Shown here: positions 42,863-50,330 of the stretch, piece by piece
Numbering within the stretch: the first letter of the stretch is position 1
Layout of the letters: the number at the start of each line of letters is the position of its first letter
NCBI RefSeq assembly: GCF_016863295.1
Contig: NZ_BOOP01000022.1
Span: 1 to 64,000, forward strand
DNA: 64,000 nucleotides
Direction: 5' to 3'
From: Planotetraspora phitsanulokensis
GTDB taxonomy: Bacteria > Actinomycetota > Actinomycetes > Streptosporangiales > Streptosporangiaceae
Notes under the pieces: model-generated
Told to the model about the DNA's origin: nothing
What the model saw: only the letters and a program-made list of their open reading frames with translations
Databases searched by the model: none
Made by a program: the position numbers and the translations under genes

Positions 42863-43627
42863 TCAGACGGCCCGGGCATCGGAAACCTCGGGCGCGACAG
42901 GCCGAGGATGGGCGGCCGGTTCAGGGCCGGCCGTGGCGGCCCGCGCGGGATAAAGGGCCGTGGCGATCGCCGTACCGAGGGCTGCGCCGATGAGTTGGGC
43001 GGCGAGGAATCCCGGGATGGAGGCGGGGGCGATCCCGGCGAAGGTGTCGGTGAAGCCGCGGGCGATCGTCACCGCGGGGTTGGCGAAGCTGGTCGAGCTG
43101 GTGAACCAGTAGGCGGCCCCGATGTAGGCGCCGATGATCGGAGGAGCCAGATGTGCGCGCCCCTGGCGCGGCAGGGTGATCACCACAGCGATCAGACCCG
43201 CTGTCGCGACGATCTCTCCCAGCCATAACGTGGGTGATGATCGGTCATGGGTGGAGGCGCTCACGGCGGGCAGATCGAACATCGCGTTGGCGAGCATCGC
43301 GCCGGCGATCCCGCCGATCATCTGTGCGGGGAGATAGACGGCCACACACCGCGCGGTGATCCCCGCCCGATTCCTGCGGCCGAGTAGCCAGTCGACCAGG
43401 GACACCATCGGGTTCAGGTGCGCCCCGGAGACCGGACCCACCAACACGATGATGACCGGCAACGCGGCTGCCGTCGCTGCGCTGTTGGCAAGGAGCTGCA
43501 CGCCGACGTCGGGCGACAACCGGACGGCCATGATCCCGGACCCAATCACGACTGTGACCAGCAGGCCTGTACCGAGGAACTCGGCGAAAGCCCGCCGGGC
43601 CAGACCGGGAGCGCCGCTAGTGCTCAT
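42863..43627 (-). CDS. aqpS: MIP/aquaporin channel, AqpS-like
   Basis: A 254-residue channel with six membrane segments. The two pore motifs are N72-P-M (AHLNPMVSLVD, variant of NPA) and N183-P-A (FANPAVTIAR). In Sinorhizobium AqpS replaces an arsenite pump: internal arsenite made by ArsC leaves through the channel. Its ATG overlaps the stop of the upstream arsR by 4 nt, and arsC follows, so the three genes are one operon. Confidence 0.92.
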   Translation of the reverse strand: MSTSGAPGLARRAFAEFLGTGLLVTVVIGSGIMAVRLSPDVGVQLLANSAATAAALPVIIVLVGPVSGAHLNPMVSLVDWLLGRRNRAGITARCVAVYLPAQMIGGIAGAMLANAMFDLPAVSASTHDRSSPTLWLGEIVATAGLIAVVITLPRQGRAHLAPPIIGAYIGAAYWFTSSTSFANPAVTIARGFTDTFAGIAPASIPGFLAAQLIGAALGTAIATALYPARAATAGPEPAAHPRPVAPEVSDARAV

Positions 43628-44001
43628 GCCGAGGTGCCGGCCAGGGCGGACGCTGGGCCGAGAAGGGCCGACATCCGGGCCAGGACGCCCGGGTTGATCC
43701 AGTAGTAGACCCAGGTGCCGCGGCGTTCGGAGTCGATGAGGCCAGCCTGCTTGAGCACCTTGAGGTGGTGGCTGATCGTCGGTGCCGTCAGGTCGAACGC
43801 GACGGTCAGGTCACAGACGCACGCCTCGCCGCCCTCATGGCAGGCGATCAACGACAGCAGGCGCAACCGCACGGGGTCGGCGATCGCCTTGAACAGCGGA
43901 GCCAGCTCCGTCGCCTCGGCCTCGTTCAACGGCTCGCACACGAGCGGCGCGCAGCACTCGGCGGCGGTGACATCCACGATCGGCAACTCTTGCTTCGACA
44001 C
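43624..44001 (-). CDS. arsR: ArsR family arsenic repressor with CxC motif
   Basis: A 125-residue repressor from GTG 44001. The helix-3 motif EACVCDLTVAFDL carries C61 and C63, the classic thiolate pair; further cysteines are C16, C17 and C22. HTH is APTISHHLKVLKQAG, wing ERRGTWVYYWIN. It heads the arsR-aqpS-arsC operon and is divergent from the small-protein/arsI genes, so it likely controls both sides. Confidence 0.93.
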   Translation of the reverse strand: MSKQELPIVDVTAAECCAPLVCEPLNEAEATELAPLFKAIADPVRLRLLSLIACHEGGEACVCDLTVAFDLTAPTISHHLKVLKQAGLIDSERRGTWVYYWINPGVLARMSALLGPASALAGTSA

Positions 44002-44056
44002 ATCTCTAATTTGACAGCAATCTATGCACAGGTGCAAGCTGAGGCCGGAACGCTAC

Positions 44057-44072
44057 TTAGACAGTCATCTAA
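44057..44072. promoter_or_regulatory. Operator before the arsI operon
   Basis: TTAGA and TCTAA flank CAGTCA in a perfect inverted repeat, just before the strong ribosome site of the 58-residue gene. A second related motif (TTTGACAGCAATCTA, 44010-44024) lies near the divergent arsR start. Likely bound by the CxC-type ArsR. Confidence 0.65.
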
Positions 44073-44087
44073 ACAGGAGGTGCCGTG

Positions 44088-44264
44088 ATGGCCCATCGAC
44101 TGTCTGCCCTGATCCGCAGACCCACCGGCCGGACGCGCCCGATGCGTGATCCGGTGACCTTCAACGAGGCCACCGGCGAGGTCTGCGATGCCACCTGCCG
44201 TAGCGACGCCCGGCTTGATCGGGCTCGCACTTCTGCCCTCGCGGCCCGCCTCGGCCGCCTTTGA
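44088..44264 (+). CDS. 58-residue cysteine-containing protein of the ars operon
   Basis: A short frame with a strong ribosome site (AGGAGGTG, 44076-44083) in front of GTG 44085/ATG 44088. The product is basic (HRLSALIRRPTGRTRPMR) with a C-x3-C pair in GEVCDATCRS. It lies between the operator and arsI and ends 41 bp before arsI. I do not recognise a named family. The thiols and position suggest a metalloid-binding or chaperone part. Confidence 0.65.
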   Translation: MAHRLSALIRRPTGRTRPMRDPVTFNEATGEVCDATCRSDARLDRARTSALAARLGRL

Positions 44265-44305
44265 CCTGGCCCCCGTCAGCCCCTCTCACCGTGAGGAGAA
44301 ACGCC

Positions 44306-44761
44306 ATGTCCCGTGTTCAGCTCGCTCTCCGGGTCGCCGACCTGGAAGGCTCCGTCGCGTTCTACTCCAAGCTGTTCGGCGTCGAACCGGCCAAGCGCCG
44401 GCCCGGTTACGCCAACTTCGCCATCACCGAGCCCCCACTGAAGCTCGTACTCCTCGAAGGCGAGGGCGACGAGCCAACCCGGATGGATCACCTCGGCGTC
44501 GAGGTCGAAGACACCGACCAGGTCACCGCCGCGACCGAACGGCTCAAGCAGGCCGGGCTGGCGACCTTCGAAGAGAACGACACCACCTGCTGTTACGCCG
44601 TACAGGACAAGGTGTGGGTAACCGGCCCCGGCAGCGAACCGTGGGAGGTCTACGTGGTCAAGGCCGACGCCGACAGCCTGTCCAAGGAAACCGGCTCCGT
44701 CTGCTGCGCCCCGTCCGACACCACCGACCAGGCGCCCGCGGCCGCGTCGTCCTGCTGCTGA
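44306..44761 (+). CDS. arsI: ArsI/CadI C-As bond lyase
   Basis: A 151-residue vicinal-oxygen-chelate dioxygenase. The substrate-binding cysteine pair is C95-C96 (DTTCCYAVQDKVWV); metal ligands are expected at Q5, H62 and E114, all present. ArsI demethylates trivalent methylarsenicals and aromatic arsenicals. The C-terminal tail adds two more Cys pairs (SVCCAP and the final SSCC). GTGAGGAG precedes the ATG. It completes the organoarsenical branch started by ArsM. Confidence 0.93.
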   Translation: MSRVQLALRVADLEGSVAFYSKLFGVEPAKRRPGYANFAITEPPLKLVLLEGEGDEPTRMDHLGVEVEDTDQVTAATERLKQAGLATFEENDTTCCYAVQDKVWVTGPGSEPWEVYVVKADADSLSKETGSVCCAPSDTTDQAPAAASSCC

Positions 44762-44770
44762 GGGCGTACC

Positions 44771-44809
44771 GTCCGGCGATCACCAGTTATCCGAGGGTGA
44801 TCGCCGGAC
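44771..44809. terminator. Terminator after arsI
   Basis: GTCCGGCGATCACC and GGTGATCGCCGGAC form a perfect 14-bp stem with an 11-nt loop, 10 bp after the stop codon of arsI. Confidence 0.85.
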
Positions 44810-44819
44810 ATCGCGGCTG

Positions 44820-44933
44820 CTAGTTCTCGATTCCCTCGACGAACCACCTATCGGCGTTGTACCGGCTCCACCACCGCGAAGCGTAGGCAGCGGCGGAGTG
44901 ACTCCCCCTCCTCCACGGATCCATGGGAATCAC
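44820..44933 (-). CDS. Tryptophan-rich 37-residue protein, coupled
   Basis: GTG 44933 overlaps the stop of the membrane protein gene (GTGA) and has GGAG eight bases upstream. The product, starting VIPMDPWRRGSHSAAAYASR and ending in RWFVEGIEN, has four tryptophans, which is high for 37 residues. Overlap with a stop codon is a usual sign of a real cotranslated gene. The family is unknown. Confidence 0.5.
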   Translation of the reverse strand: MIPMDPWRRGSHSAAAYASRWWSRYNADRWFVEGIEN

Positions 44934-45361
44934 GCTTTGATCTCCGCCTGCCTGAGCCCACTGGCCATCAGGAACACGACAGCGGGTAGAACGATGGTCG
45001 GCACCACGATGGAGATCGTCTGGATGGCCGCCTCAGCGGCACTCAAGTGGTCGAGGTGGGAGCTGTGAAACAGCGTGTGCGGTACGGCGAACACGAACAG
45101 CGCGGCCGTGCTGGTACGGACCAACGCCGGAGTCAACCTGATCGCGGCCACCACGAAGACCACGGTCATCCCGAGGTTCATGAAGCCGTAGTCCCGTACC
45201 AAGTGTTCGTTGTACGGCGGCAGCATCGCCACCCAGCCCGTGTCCACGAAGGGCAGGGGGCCGTCCTGGTAGAAGGACACTGGCGCGAATCCGGCCCACA
45301 CACCGAGGGTGGCGGTCAACACGGCGAGCACAACGACGAGTGCCCTTGTCCACGTCCTCAT
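44930..45361 (-). CDS. Four-TM hypothetical membrane protein
   Basis: A 143-residue protein from ATG 45361 with four hydrophobic segments (ALVVVLAVLTATLGVWAGF, a second around GMTVVFVVAAIRL, FVFAVPHTLFHSSH, and IVVPTIVLPAVVFLMAS). A conserved-looking YQDGPLPFVDTGW loop follows the first. The fold looks like DoxX/DUF4345-type small membrane proteins; the function is unknown. The tryptophan-rich gene follows it directly. Confidence 0.7.
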   Translation of the reverse strand: MRTWTRALVVVLAVLTATLGVWAGFAPVSFYQDGPLPFVDTGWVAMLPPYNEHLVRDYGFMNLGMTVVFVVAAIRLTPALVRTSTAALFVFAVPHTLFHSSHLDHLSAAEAAIQTISIVVPTIVLPAVVFLMASGLRQAEIKA

Positions 45362-45399
45362 CGCTGCCCGCAATCCGAAGGGGTCCGGTTGTCCGAGCG

Positions 45400-45600
45400 G
45401 GCCGCGGGGTAGCCGGCGAGGGTGATCCGACCGTCGGCGTGGCCGGGTGCCTGGTGGTAACCGGCCCGGAAGACACCGAAAGCCACTACCGGATCAAATT
45501 GGCCGCAGACCGGATCGTGGAGCAGTCGGGTGTTCCGTACACGATCCAGCGCGCCGAGCCACCCAGTGCCGCCGGTCGCGAGAAAAGTATTGGTCATGCC
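45400..45600. pseudogene. NmrA-like NAD(P)-binding gene remnant, rearranged
   Basis: On the minus strand from 45597 a Rossmann start can be read (MTNTFLATGGTGWLG). Directly beyond it, on the plus strand up to about 45556, lies an inner NmrA segment (ESHYRIKLAADRIVEQSGVP, then YTIQRA). The two parts of one gene now point at each other, so an inversion plus deletions broke it. Confidence 0.6.
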
Positions 45601-45790
45601 CTCCCAGACGGGGGAGCCATCCAGAATGTGACAGTGGCTCACGCCTCACCCGCGTCCGGACCTGGTCAAAGCAGCACGGTGGCGACTCGACGCCGTAGAT
45701 GATTGACACCTTCCGGAACGTCAGCTCCTCCGGCGGAGTAACTGACAACCCCACGCCCGCACATCAACCCTCACAGGAGGCGCCGGCGCA

Positions 45791-46426
45791 TCACCGCGAG
45801 AGCCCGCTGATGCCCCTGGCCAGGGGGGCGCGCCAGCCGTACCGCATGGCGAGAATACGGAACGTGAATGCGAGCACGGCCGAAGACAAGGTGGCGACGA
45901 ACCCCCGGACGCCCAGCGTGTACAGCACGGCCATAGCCGTCGAGCCGAGCATCGCCGGCACGGCATAAAGCTGGCGGTCGTAAAGCAGGGTCGGCATCTC
46001 GCCGGACAGGACGTCGCGGATGACGCCGCCTCCGACCGCTGTGCAGACCCCGAGGAGTACGGCGTGCAACGGCGCGAGGCCGTAGTACAACGCCTTGGTG
46101 GTCCCGACCGCGCAGAACAGGCCGAGGCCCGCCGCGTCGAAGACCAGCACCCCAGGCATCGCCCGCTCGACCTGCGGATGCCAGAAGAAGGCGATCACGG
46201 TGGCCACGACCGGCACGAGGAGATATCCCGCATCCCGGAACGCGGCGGGCTGCACGCCGATGAACAGGTCACGCATTACGCCGCCGCCGACGGCGGTGAA
46301 GAACGCGAGCACCGCCATGCCGACCACGTCGAACCGTTTGCGCACGCCCTGCAGCGCTCCAGAGAGGGCGAAAACGAAGATTCCGGCGAGGTCGAGCACG
46401 GACGTCACAGCCCTGAAGTCTCCCAT
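45791..46426 (-). CDS. TRIC-family cation channel (UPF0126 type)
   Basis: A 211-residue membrane protein with two repeats of three segments; each repeat has the kink motif (AVGGGVMRDLFIGVQP and AVGGGVIRDVLSGEMP). Bacterial TRIC channels conduct monovalent cations. ATG 46426 begins at the conserved first helix; ATG 46447 is the alternative. It stands alone. Confidence 0.9.
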   Translation of the reverse strand: MGDFRAVTSVLDLAGIFVFALSGALQGVRKRFDVVGMAVLAFFTAVGGGVMRDLFIGVQPAAFRDAGYLLVPVVATVIAFFWHPQVERAMPGVLVFDAAGLGLFCAVGTTKALYYGLAPLHAVLLGVCTAVGGGVIRDVLSGEMPTLLYDRQLYAVPAMLGSTAMAVLYTLGVRGFVATLSSAVLAFTFRILAMRYGWRAPLARGISGLSR

Positions 46427-46699
46427 GTAGCGGTCATGCCGCCGCATGCTGGGCCCCGACGCGGGAGGCTGCCGTCTCGTTCGACCCACAGCCAGGCCGC
46501 TGGTCGTACGACATCCCCGAGCAAGGTCTGCCCGCTTTCTCCGGGCCCGTCCTCCCCGTAACTGAGCGAAGAAGAGACAACACCGGCGACGCTAGAGCAG
46601 CTTGGCGATCAACTGGATTCGTGGCCGTGTCTGTGACTGACAGCCCCGTCGCCAACGGTTGATTGCTGACAGGAAGCACTGCGTGGAACAGTATGCGGC

Positions 46700-46903
46700 G
46701 TGTCGACTCCGCTGCCTGTTATGCGCAGAATCGCCCGTGGTTTCGCATTGATCCTGCTTGGGTGGACCGGCCCCGGAGCGCTGCTCTTAATTTCCGGGTC
46801 CCGCATCCCGAACAGCTACTGGTACGGATTCATGGTTCTCGACGGGCTCATGGCAGTGATCATTCTGGTGGAGATGTATGTCCGCTTCCGGCAGCAGCGG
46901 TGA
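46700..46903 (+). CDS. 67-residue two-TM protein
   Basis: From GTG 46700 a small protein with two hydrophobic segments (FALILLGWTGPGALLLISG and YGFMVLDGLMAVIILVEMYV), ending in RFRQQR. Codon use follows the region. No family recognised. The 250-bp gap upstream toward the TRIC gene shows no other gene. Confidence 0.5.
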   Translation: MSTPLPVMRRIARGFALILLGWTGPGALLLISGSRIPNSYWYGFMVLDGLMAVIILVEMYVRFRQQR

Positions 46904-47152
46904 CGAACCCACCTGAACCGGTGTGGCTCGATGGGGCCCAACATTTCGTCGCTGATCACAGTGTCGTGTGCCCTGGTTGGGCCCTCCCGGTCTGACAATG
47001 CTGGATCTCGGTGTTTCGTGGCACGATCTGTGCCGACTACCTCAGATGGCCCGTATGGGCAGGGCTCGCGAAGAATTTTCGACCTCTCGTGTAATCCGGT
47101 GACGCGTTCTCCGACTTCTTGGCGTATCTGCCCCGAGAAGAGAGGAGGTGGC

Positions 47153-47710
47153 GTGGACGAGCAAGAGGTCCGATTCACCCGTCTCTACGAGACCTATTAC
47201 CGCAACGTCTTCGGCTACCTCGTGCTGCAGGTCGCGCCCCATGCCGCCGAAGACGCCACCAACGAGGTGTTCACCACTGCGTGGCGGAAGATCGACGAGG
47301 TTCCCGAGCGAGCGCTTCCCTGGCTGCTGGGCGTGGCCAGGAATCTCGTCCGCCAGTCGTACGGCGCAGCCGGCCAGGCGCGCCGCCTGGCCAACCGGCT
47401 GGCTGACCTGACAACTGACGCCGACCGGCACAGCTGGGATGCCGCCGACCACGTCGTGGCCCGCGATCATGCGCTGGCCGCCCTCCGCACTTTGTCCTCC
47501 AAAGAGGCGGAGGCTGTCACCCTGACCGCCTGGCACGGGCTCGAGCCCGCCGATGCGGCCCGCGTCGCCGGCTGCTCTCGCGCCGCCTTCCTCGTCCGGC
47601 TGCATCGCGGACGCCGTCGGCTGGCCATGGCACTAGACGCTTCCCACGAACTCGGCATGGAGACGCTCGAACGCGCTCCTCGCCCTCGAGCCATCCCGGA
47701 GAAGCCGTGA
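47153..47710 (+). CDS. ECF sigma factor
   Basis: A 185-residue sigma-70 family protein. Region 2 is FTRLYETYYRNVFGYLVLQV then DATNEVFTTAWRKIDE; region 4 is LSSKEAEAVTLTAWHGLEPA, DAARVAGCSRAAFLVRLHRG. GTG 47153 follows AGGAGGTG. The gene overlaps the next by 4 nt; the partner is a CU044_5270-type protein, the usual downstream gene of this sigma group, thought to act as the membrane regulator. Confidence 0.9.
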   Translation: MDEQEVRFTRLYETYYRNVFGYLVLQVAPHAAEDATNEVFTTAWRKIDEVPERALPWLLGVARNLVRQSYGAAGQARRLANRLADLTTDADRHSWDAADHVVARDHALAALRTLSSKEAEAVTLTAWHGLEPADAARVAGCSRAAFLVRLHRGRRRLAMALDASHELGMETLERAPRPRAIPEKP

Positions 47711-48894
47711 AGAACGACGAACTCAACAGCGTGATCGATGCCCTGAAGCCTGTGATGGTCGATGAACTCGCCGATGCTGCCTACGAACGACGTCCCGACA
47801 TAGGGCTGGTCCGTGCGCGTGCCGGCACATCTTCCCCACATTCGAGCCAGGTGCGGGAGTATCGGCCGGCCCGGCGGCTGGCCTTCGCCGCCGGAGCGAC
47901 TGCGGTGGTGACAGCGGCGGTGGTGATGGCCGTGGGAGTGCTGTTTGGAGGCAACCCGGGCACCCGCGACGACAGCGCCGCCCGGAATGGCACTGTTCGA
48001 GGCAGCGAGGCGATCGATAGCCGCGCGTTCCTGCTGGCCAGCGCGGAGACAGCCGCCAGGCAACCCGCCACCCACGGGACCTGCTGGTACACCCGGACAC
48101 GAGTGTGGGTGGACTTCATGCCCTTCAAGCCCGGCCCAGGCGTCCCGACGCCCGCGGACAAGCGCTTCCGTTGGACGTTTCAGGCCCGGACTGCGAGCAG
48201 TATCGAGGAATGGCAATGCACTCTGCCGGGAGGGACCGGCATGCGGTTCCGTGCGCATGGCCCGCTGGACATCGAGCTCACCTTCCCCACCAAGAAGGAC
48301 AAGGCCGCCTGGCGAGCGGCGGGCTCGCGGCCACTCGGCGTCAACGGCGGCACGACGGCTTCCAAGCCGATCACGACCACGTATGACAGGGACTCGCATC
48401 TGGTGAACCCCCAAATCGGCAGCCACGAGATCGAGTGGAAGACGATACCGAAGTTGCCTGCGACCAGGAACGGTCTCGAGGCGTACCTGCGGAAGCTGTG
48501 GCAGGAGGACGTCAAGAACCGTGTCGGCGGATGCGCCGCCTCCACTGATTTCGGCGAGTACGTCTACTTCAGCGCTTGGGGCCTGTTCATGGCTCCGACC
48601 ACCCCCGGCACCCGGGCGGCGCTCTACCAAATCCTCGCGGACAGCCCGTCCGTCAAAGTCACCGGACAGATCACAGACCGACAGGGCAGGACCGGCATGG
48701 CCATCAGCGCCTACTGCGCCACGGACGGCACTACGTCGCGGCTGGTGGTCGACCCGGCTACAGCCCAAATCCTCGACAAGGAGGTACTGCCCGGCGGCCC
48801 CCCCGGCACCCCGGCGGAGCACAGCACCGGCGACTACGTCTCCCTCGAACGCCAAGGCTGGGTGAACAGGATCGGCGCCGTGCCCAAGGACTAG
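47707..48894 (+). CDS. CU044_5270 family protein, likely sigma partner
   Basis: A 395-residue protein. A cytoplasmic N-terminus (ELNSVIDALKPVMVDELADA) is followed by one membrane segment (LAFAAGATAVVTAAVVMAVG, about 58-80) and a large extracytoplasmic domain with three spaced cysteines. This topology fits a membrane-bound anti-sigma factor, though the zinc-binding motif is not seen. Translation is coupled to the sigma gene by GTGA. The end coincides with an integrase fragment. Confidence 0.82.
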   Translation: MKNDELNSVIDALKPVMVDELADAAYERRPDIGLVRARAGTSSPHSSQVREYRPARRLAFAAGATAVVTAAVVMAVGVLFGGNPGTRDDSAARNGTVRGSEAIDSRAFLLASAETAARQPATHGTCWYTRTRVWVDFMPFKPGPGVPTPADKRFRWTFQARTASSIEEWQCTLPGGTGMRFRAHGPLDIELTFPTKKDKAAWRAAGSRPLGVNGGTTASKPITTTYDRDSHLVNPQIGSHEIEWKTIPKLPATRNGLEAYLRKLWQEDVKNRVGGCAASTDFGEYVYFSAWGLFMAPTTPGTRAALYQILADSPSVKVTGQITDRQGRTGMAISAYCATDGTTSRLVVDPATAQILDKEVLPGGPPGTPAEHSTGDYVSLERQGWVNRIGAVPKD

Positions 48895-49088
48895 CAGAGA
48901 ACGCGCTCGCCGCACATTCGGGTGCGAGCCTCGCCGCCCTCAAGGCATGCATGGGCCACGACAGCGACCGGGCCGCGATGATCTACCAGCCCGCCACGCG
49001 CGACGCCGACCGGAAGCTCGCCGATGCGTTGAGCGCCCAGGTGGAGGCCGAGAAGAAGGGCAAGATCCCAGCGCCAGTCACGAGGTAG
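48892..49088 (+). pseudogene. C-terminal fragment of a tyrosine integrase
   Basis: Sixty-five codons in frame with no start: AENALAAHSGASLAALKACM, GHDSDRAAMIYQ, then DADRKLADALSAQVEA. The G-H pair and Y of MIYQ are the last catalytic residues of a tyrosine recombinase of the actinomycete tRNA-element type. Everything before is lost and the fragment starts at the stop codon of the upstream gene. Confidence 0.85.
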
Positions 49089-49150
49089 AGGGCTCCTCAC
49101 CCTGCTCAGTAGGCAGTTGACGGCCGGTGAAGGATGGCAATGTGCGGCGG

Positions 49151-49176
49151 CGTTGCTGTATCCCGGCTGCTGTATG
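49151..49176. repeat. Integrase-arm-like repeat, copy A
   Basis: CGTTGCTGTATCCCGGCTGC then TGTATG; the same sequence, with one base gap and two changes, recurs at 50052-50076. Each holds two GCTGTAT boxes. The pair flanks the Imm32-like/MmcQ gene and the first copy lies 62 bp after the integrase fragment. Confidence 0.7.
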
Positions 49177-49229
49177 CAGCCCATGGCGGCTATGGGAACG
49201 TGTTCGGAGCCATCATTCCCAGGGACAGC

Positions 49230-50003
49230 ATGAAGATCTTGTTTTCCACCTCAACCGGCGAGATCGACTTGTCTGCCGATCGTGCCACCCTCAGGTACCT
49301 CGCCGACCTGTTGACCCGTGGCTCGGGCTCGATGGCCGCCGAGATCACTCCCGACACCATGGCCGGCCAAACCGTGCTCACATACGTACGTGTCCACACG
49401 GTGGATGGTCAATCAGTCCTTGTTGCCGCCGCCCCTGAGAGCCGATCCCTGTCCATTGCCGGCGCCCGCGGCACTCTCAAGCTCTTCGCTGACAACATCC
49501 TGGCCATAGCAGAAAGCAATGATGGCGGCCATCTCCACATCGAGTTCTACCCCGACCATGCTTACCTCACAGAGGGCTCAGCACCCTTGGTCGTCAACAG
49601 CCCTCACGGTGGAATGCCCGAGCACGGTTCAACCGCTGAAGACGACCAGAGGAGCCCATCCATGATCACGCTGGACGACATCCGCGGCTACGCGATGGCC
49701 CTGCCGGACGTCGAGGAAAAGACGCACTTCCGGCTACCCGGCTTCCGCGTCGCGGACAAGCTCCTCGCTCACCTGGAGAAGGGCGACGCGCACGCGATCG
49801 TGTGCGTCGGCCAGGCCCAGGCCAAGACGGCGGCCACGGATGAGCCGGATGTCTACGAGGAGGTGTGGCGGAACGGCCGGATCTTCGTCGGCCTCCGCGT
49901 CGACCTGGCCAAGGTCACCGAGAAGCGCATGCAGGAGCTGATCGAGCACGCCTGGCGCAACCGGGCGCCGAAACGCCTGGTCGCCGAATACGACAACCAC
50001 TGA
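49230..50003 (+). CDS. Imm32-like domain fused to MmcQ/YjbR domain
   Basis: A 257-residue open frame with two parts. Residues 1-128 (MKILFSTSTGEIDLSADRA; near its end HLHIEFYPDHAYLTEGSAPL) resemble Imm32-type immunity proteins. Residues 145-257 (MITLDDIRGYAMALPDVEE; then HFRLPGFRVADKLLAHL, RNGRIFVGLRVDLAKVTEKR) are a whole MmcQ/YjbR domain. ATG 49662 of the second part has its own ribosome site (GAGG), so it may also be made alone. No stop lies between. Confidence 0.7.
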   Translation: MKILFSTSTGEIDLSADRATLRYLADLLTRGSGSMAAEITPDTMAGQTVLTYVRVHTVDGQSVLVAAAPESRSLSIAGARGTLKLFADNILAIAESNDGGHLHIEFYPDHAYLTEGSAPLVVNSPHGGMPEHGSTAEDDQRSPSMITLDDIRGYAMALPDVEEKTHFRLPGFRVADKLLAHLEKGDAHAIVCVGQAQAKTAATDEPDVYEEVWRNGRIFVGLRVDLAKVTEKRMQELIEHAWRNRAPKRLVAEYDNH

Positions 50004-50051
50004 GGGGAGACTACTGACCTAGCGGGCTGGATTATCACCTGGAGTCGTAGT

Positions 50052-50076
50052 CGTTGCTGTATTTCGCTGCTGTATG
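50052..50076. repeat. Integrase-arm-like repeat, copy B
   Basis: Second copy of the two-box GCTGTAT sequence of 49151-49176, directly before the hairpin and the first tRNA-Ala half. Confidence 0.7.
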
Positions 50077-50083
50077 AGATCAA

Positions 50084-50117
50084 AAAGGCCACTTCCCAAT
50101 CATGGGAGGTGGCCTTT
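50084..50117. terminator. Hairpin left of the first tRNA half
   Basis: AAAGGCCACTTCCCA and TGGGAGGTGGCCTTT pair over 15 bp (one G-T) with a 4-nt loop. It differs in sequence from the hairpins at the other array boundaries and may be the original terminator of the tRNA-Ala gene. Confidence 0.8.
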
Positions 50118-50126
50118 GACATGCGG

Positions 50127-50168
50127 TGGAGCCTAGGAGATTCGAACTCCTGACATCCTGCTTGCAAA
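50127..50168 (-). repeat. tRNA-Ala 3' half, copy 1
   Basis: 42 bases identical to the 3' half of tRNA-Ala (61364-61405), from the end of the acceptor stem to the anticodon loop. After it the sequence leaves the tRNA (TCGGTCTG...). This is the form of an attachment site made by integration into a tRNA gene. Confidence 0.9.
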
Positions 50169-50262
50169 TCGGTCTGCCCTTCAGGGGAAACGGGCGCGAC
50201 CTGGGCGCGAGGCAGCCCGCGAGTGACCGGGAGTGCCCGCTGGTTACCGCCCTTAATGGCAC
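50169..50262. repeat. Common unit left end, copy 1
   Basis: TCGGTCTG-CTTC, AAACGG-CGCGACCTGGGCG, GAGTGACCG-GAGTGCC and CCGCCCTTAATGGCACG occur in this order here, at 57725-57840 and at 60383-60500. Such a shared end beside an attachment core is what an integrative element keeps for recombinase binding. Confidence 0.75.
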
Positions 50263-50330
50263 GGCGGTGCGGAAGATACCTCGCCTATTGAGCAGCCTGA
50301 GCTGCGCCAATGGCCTATGGCCGGGGCGGC

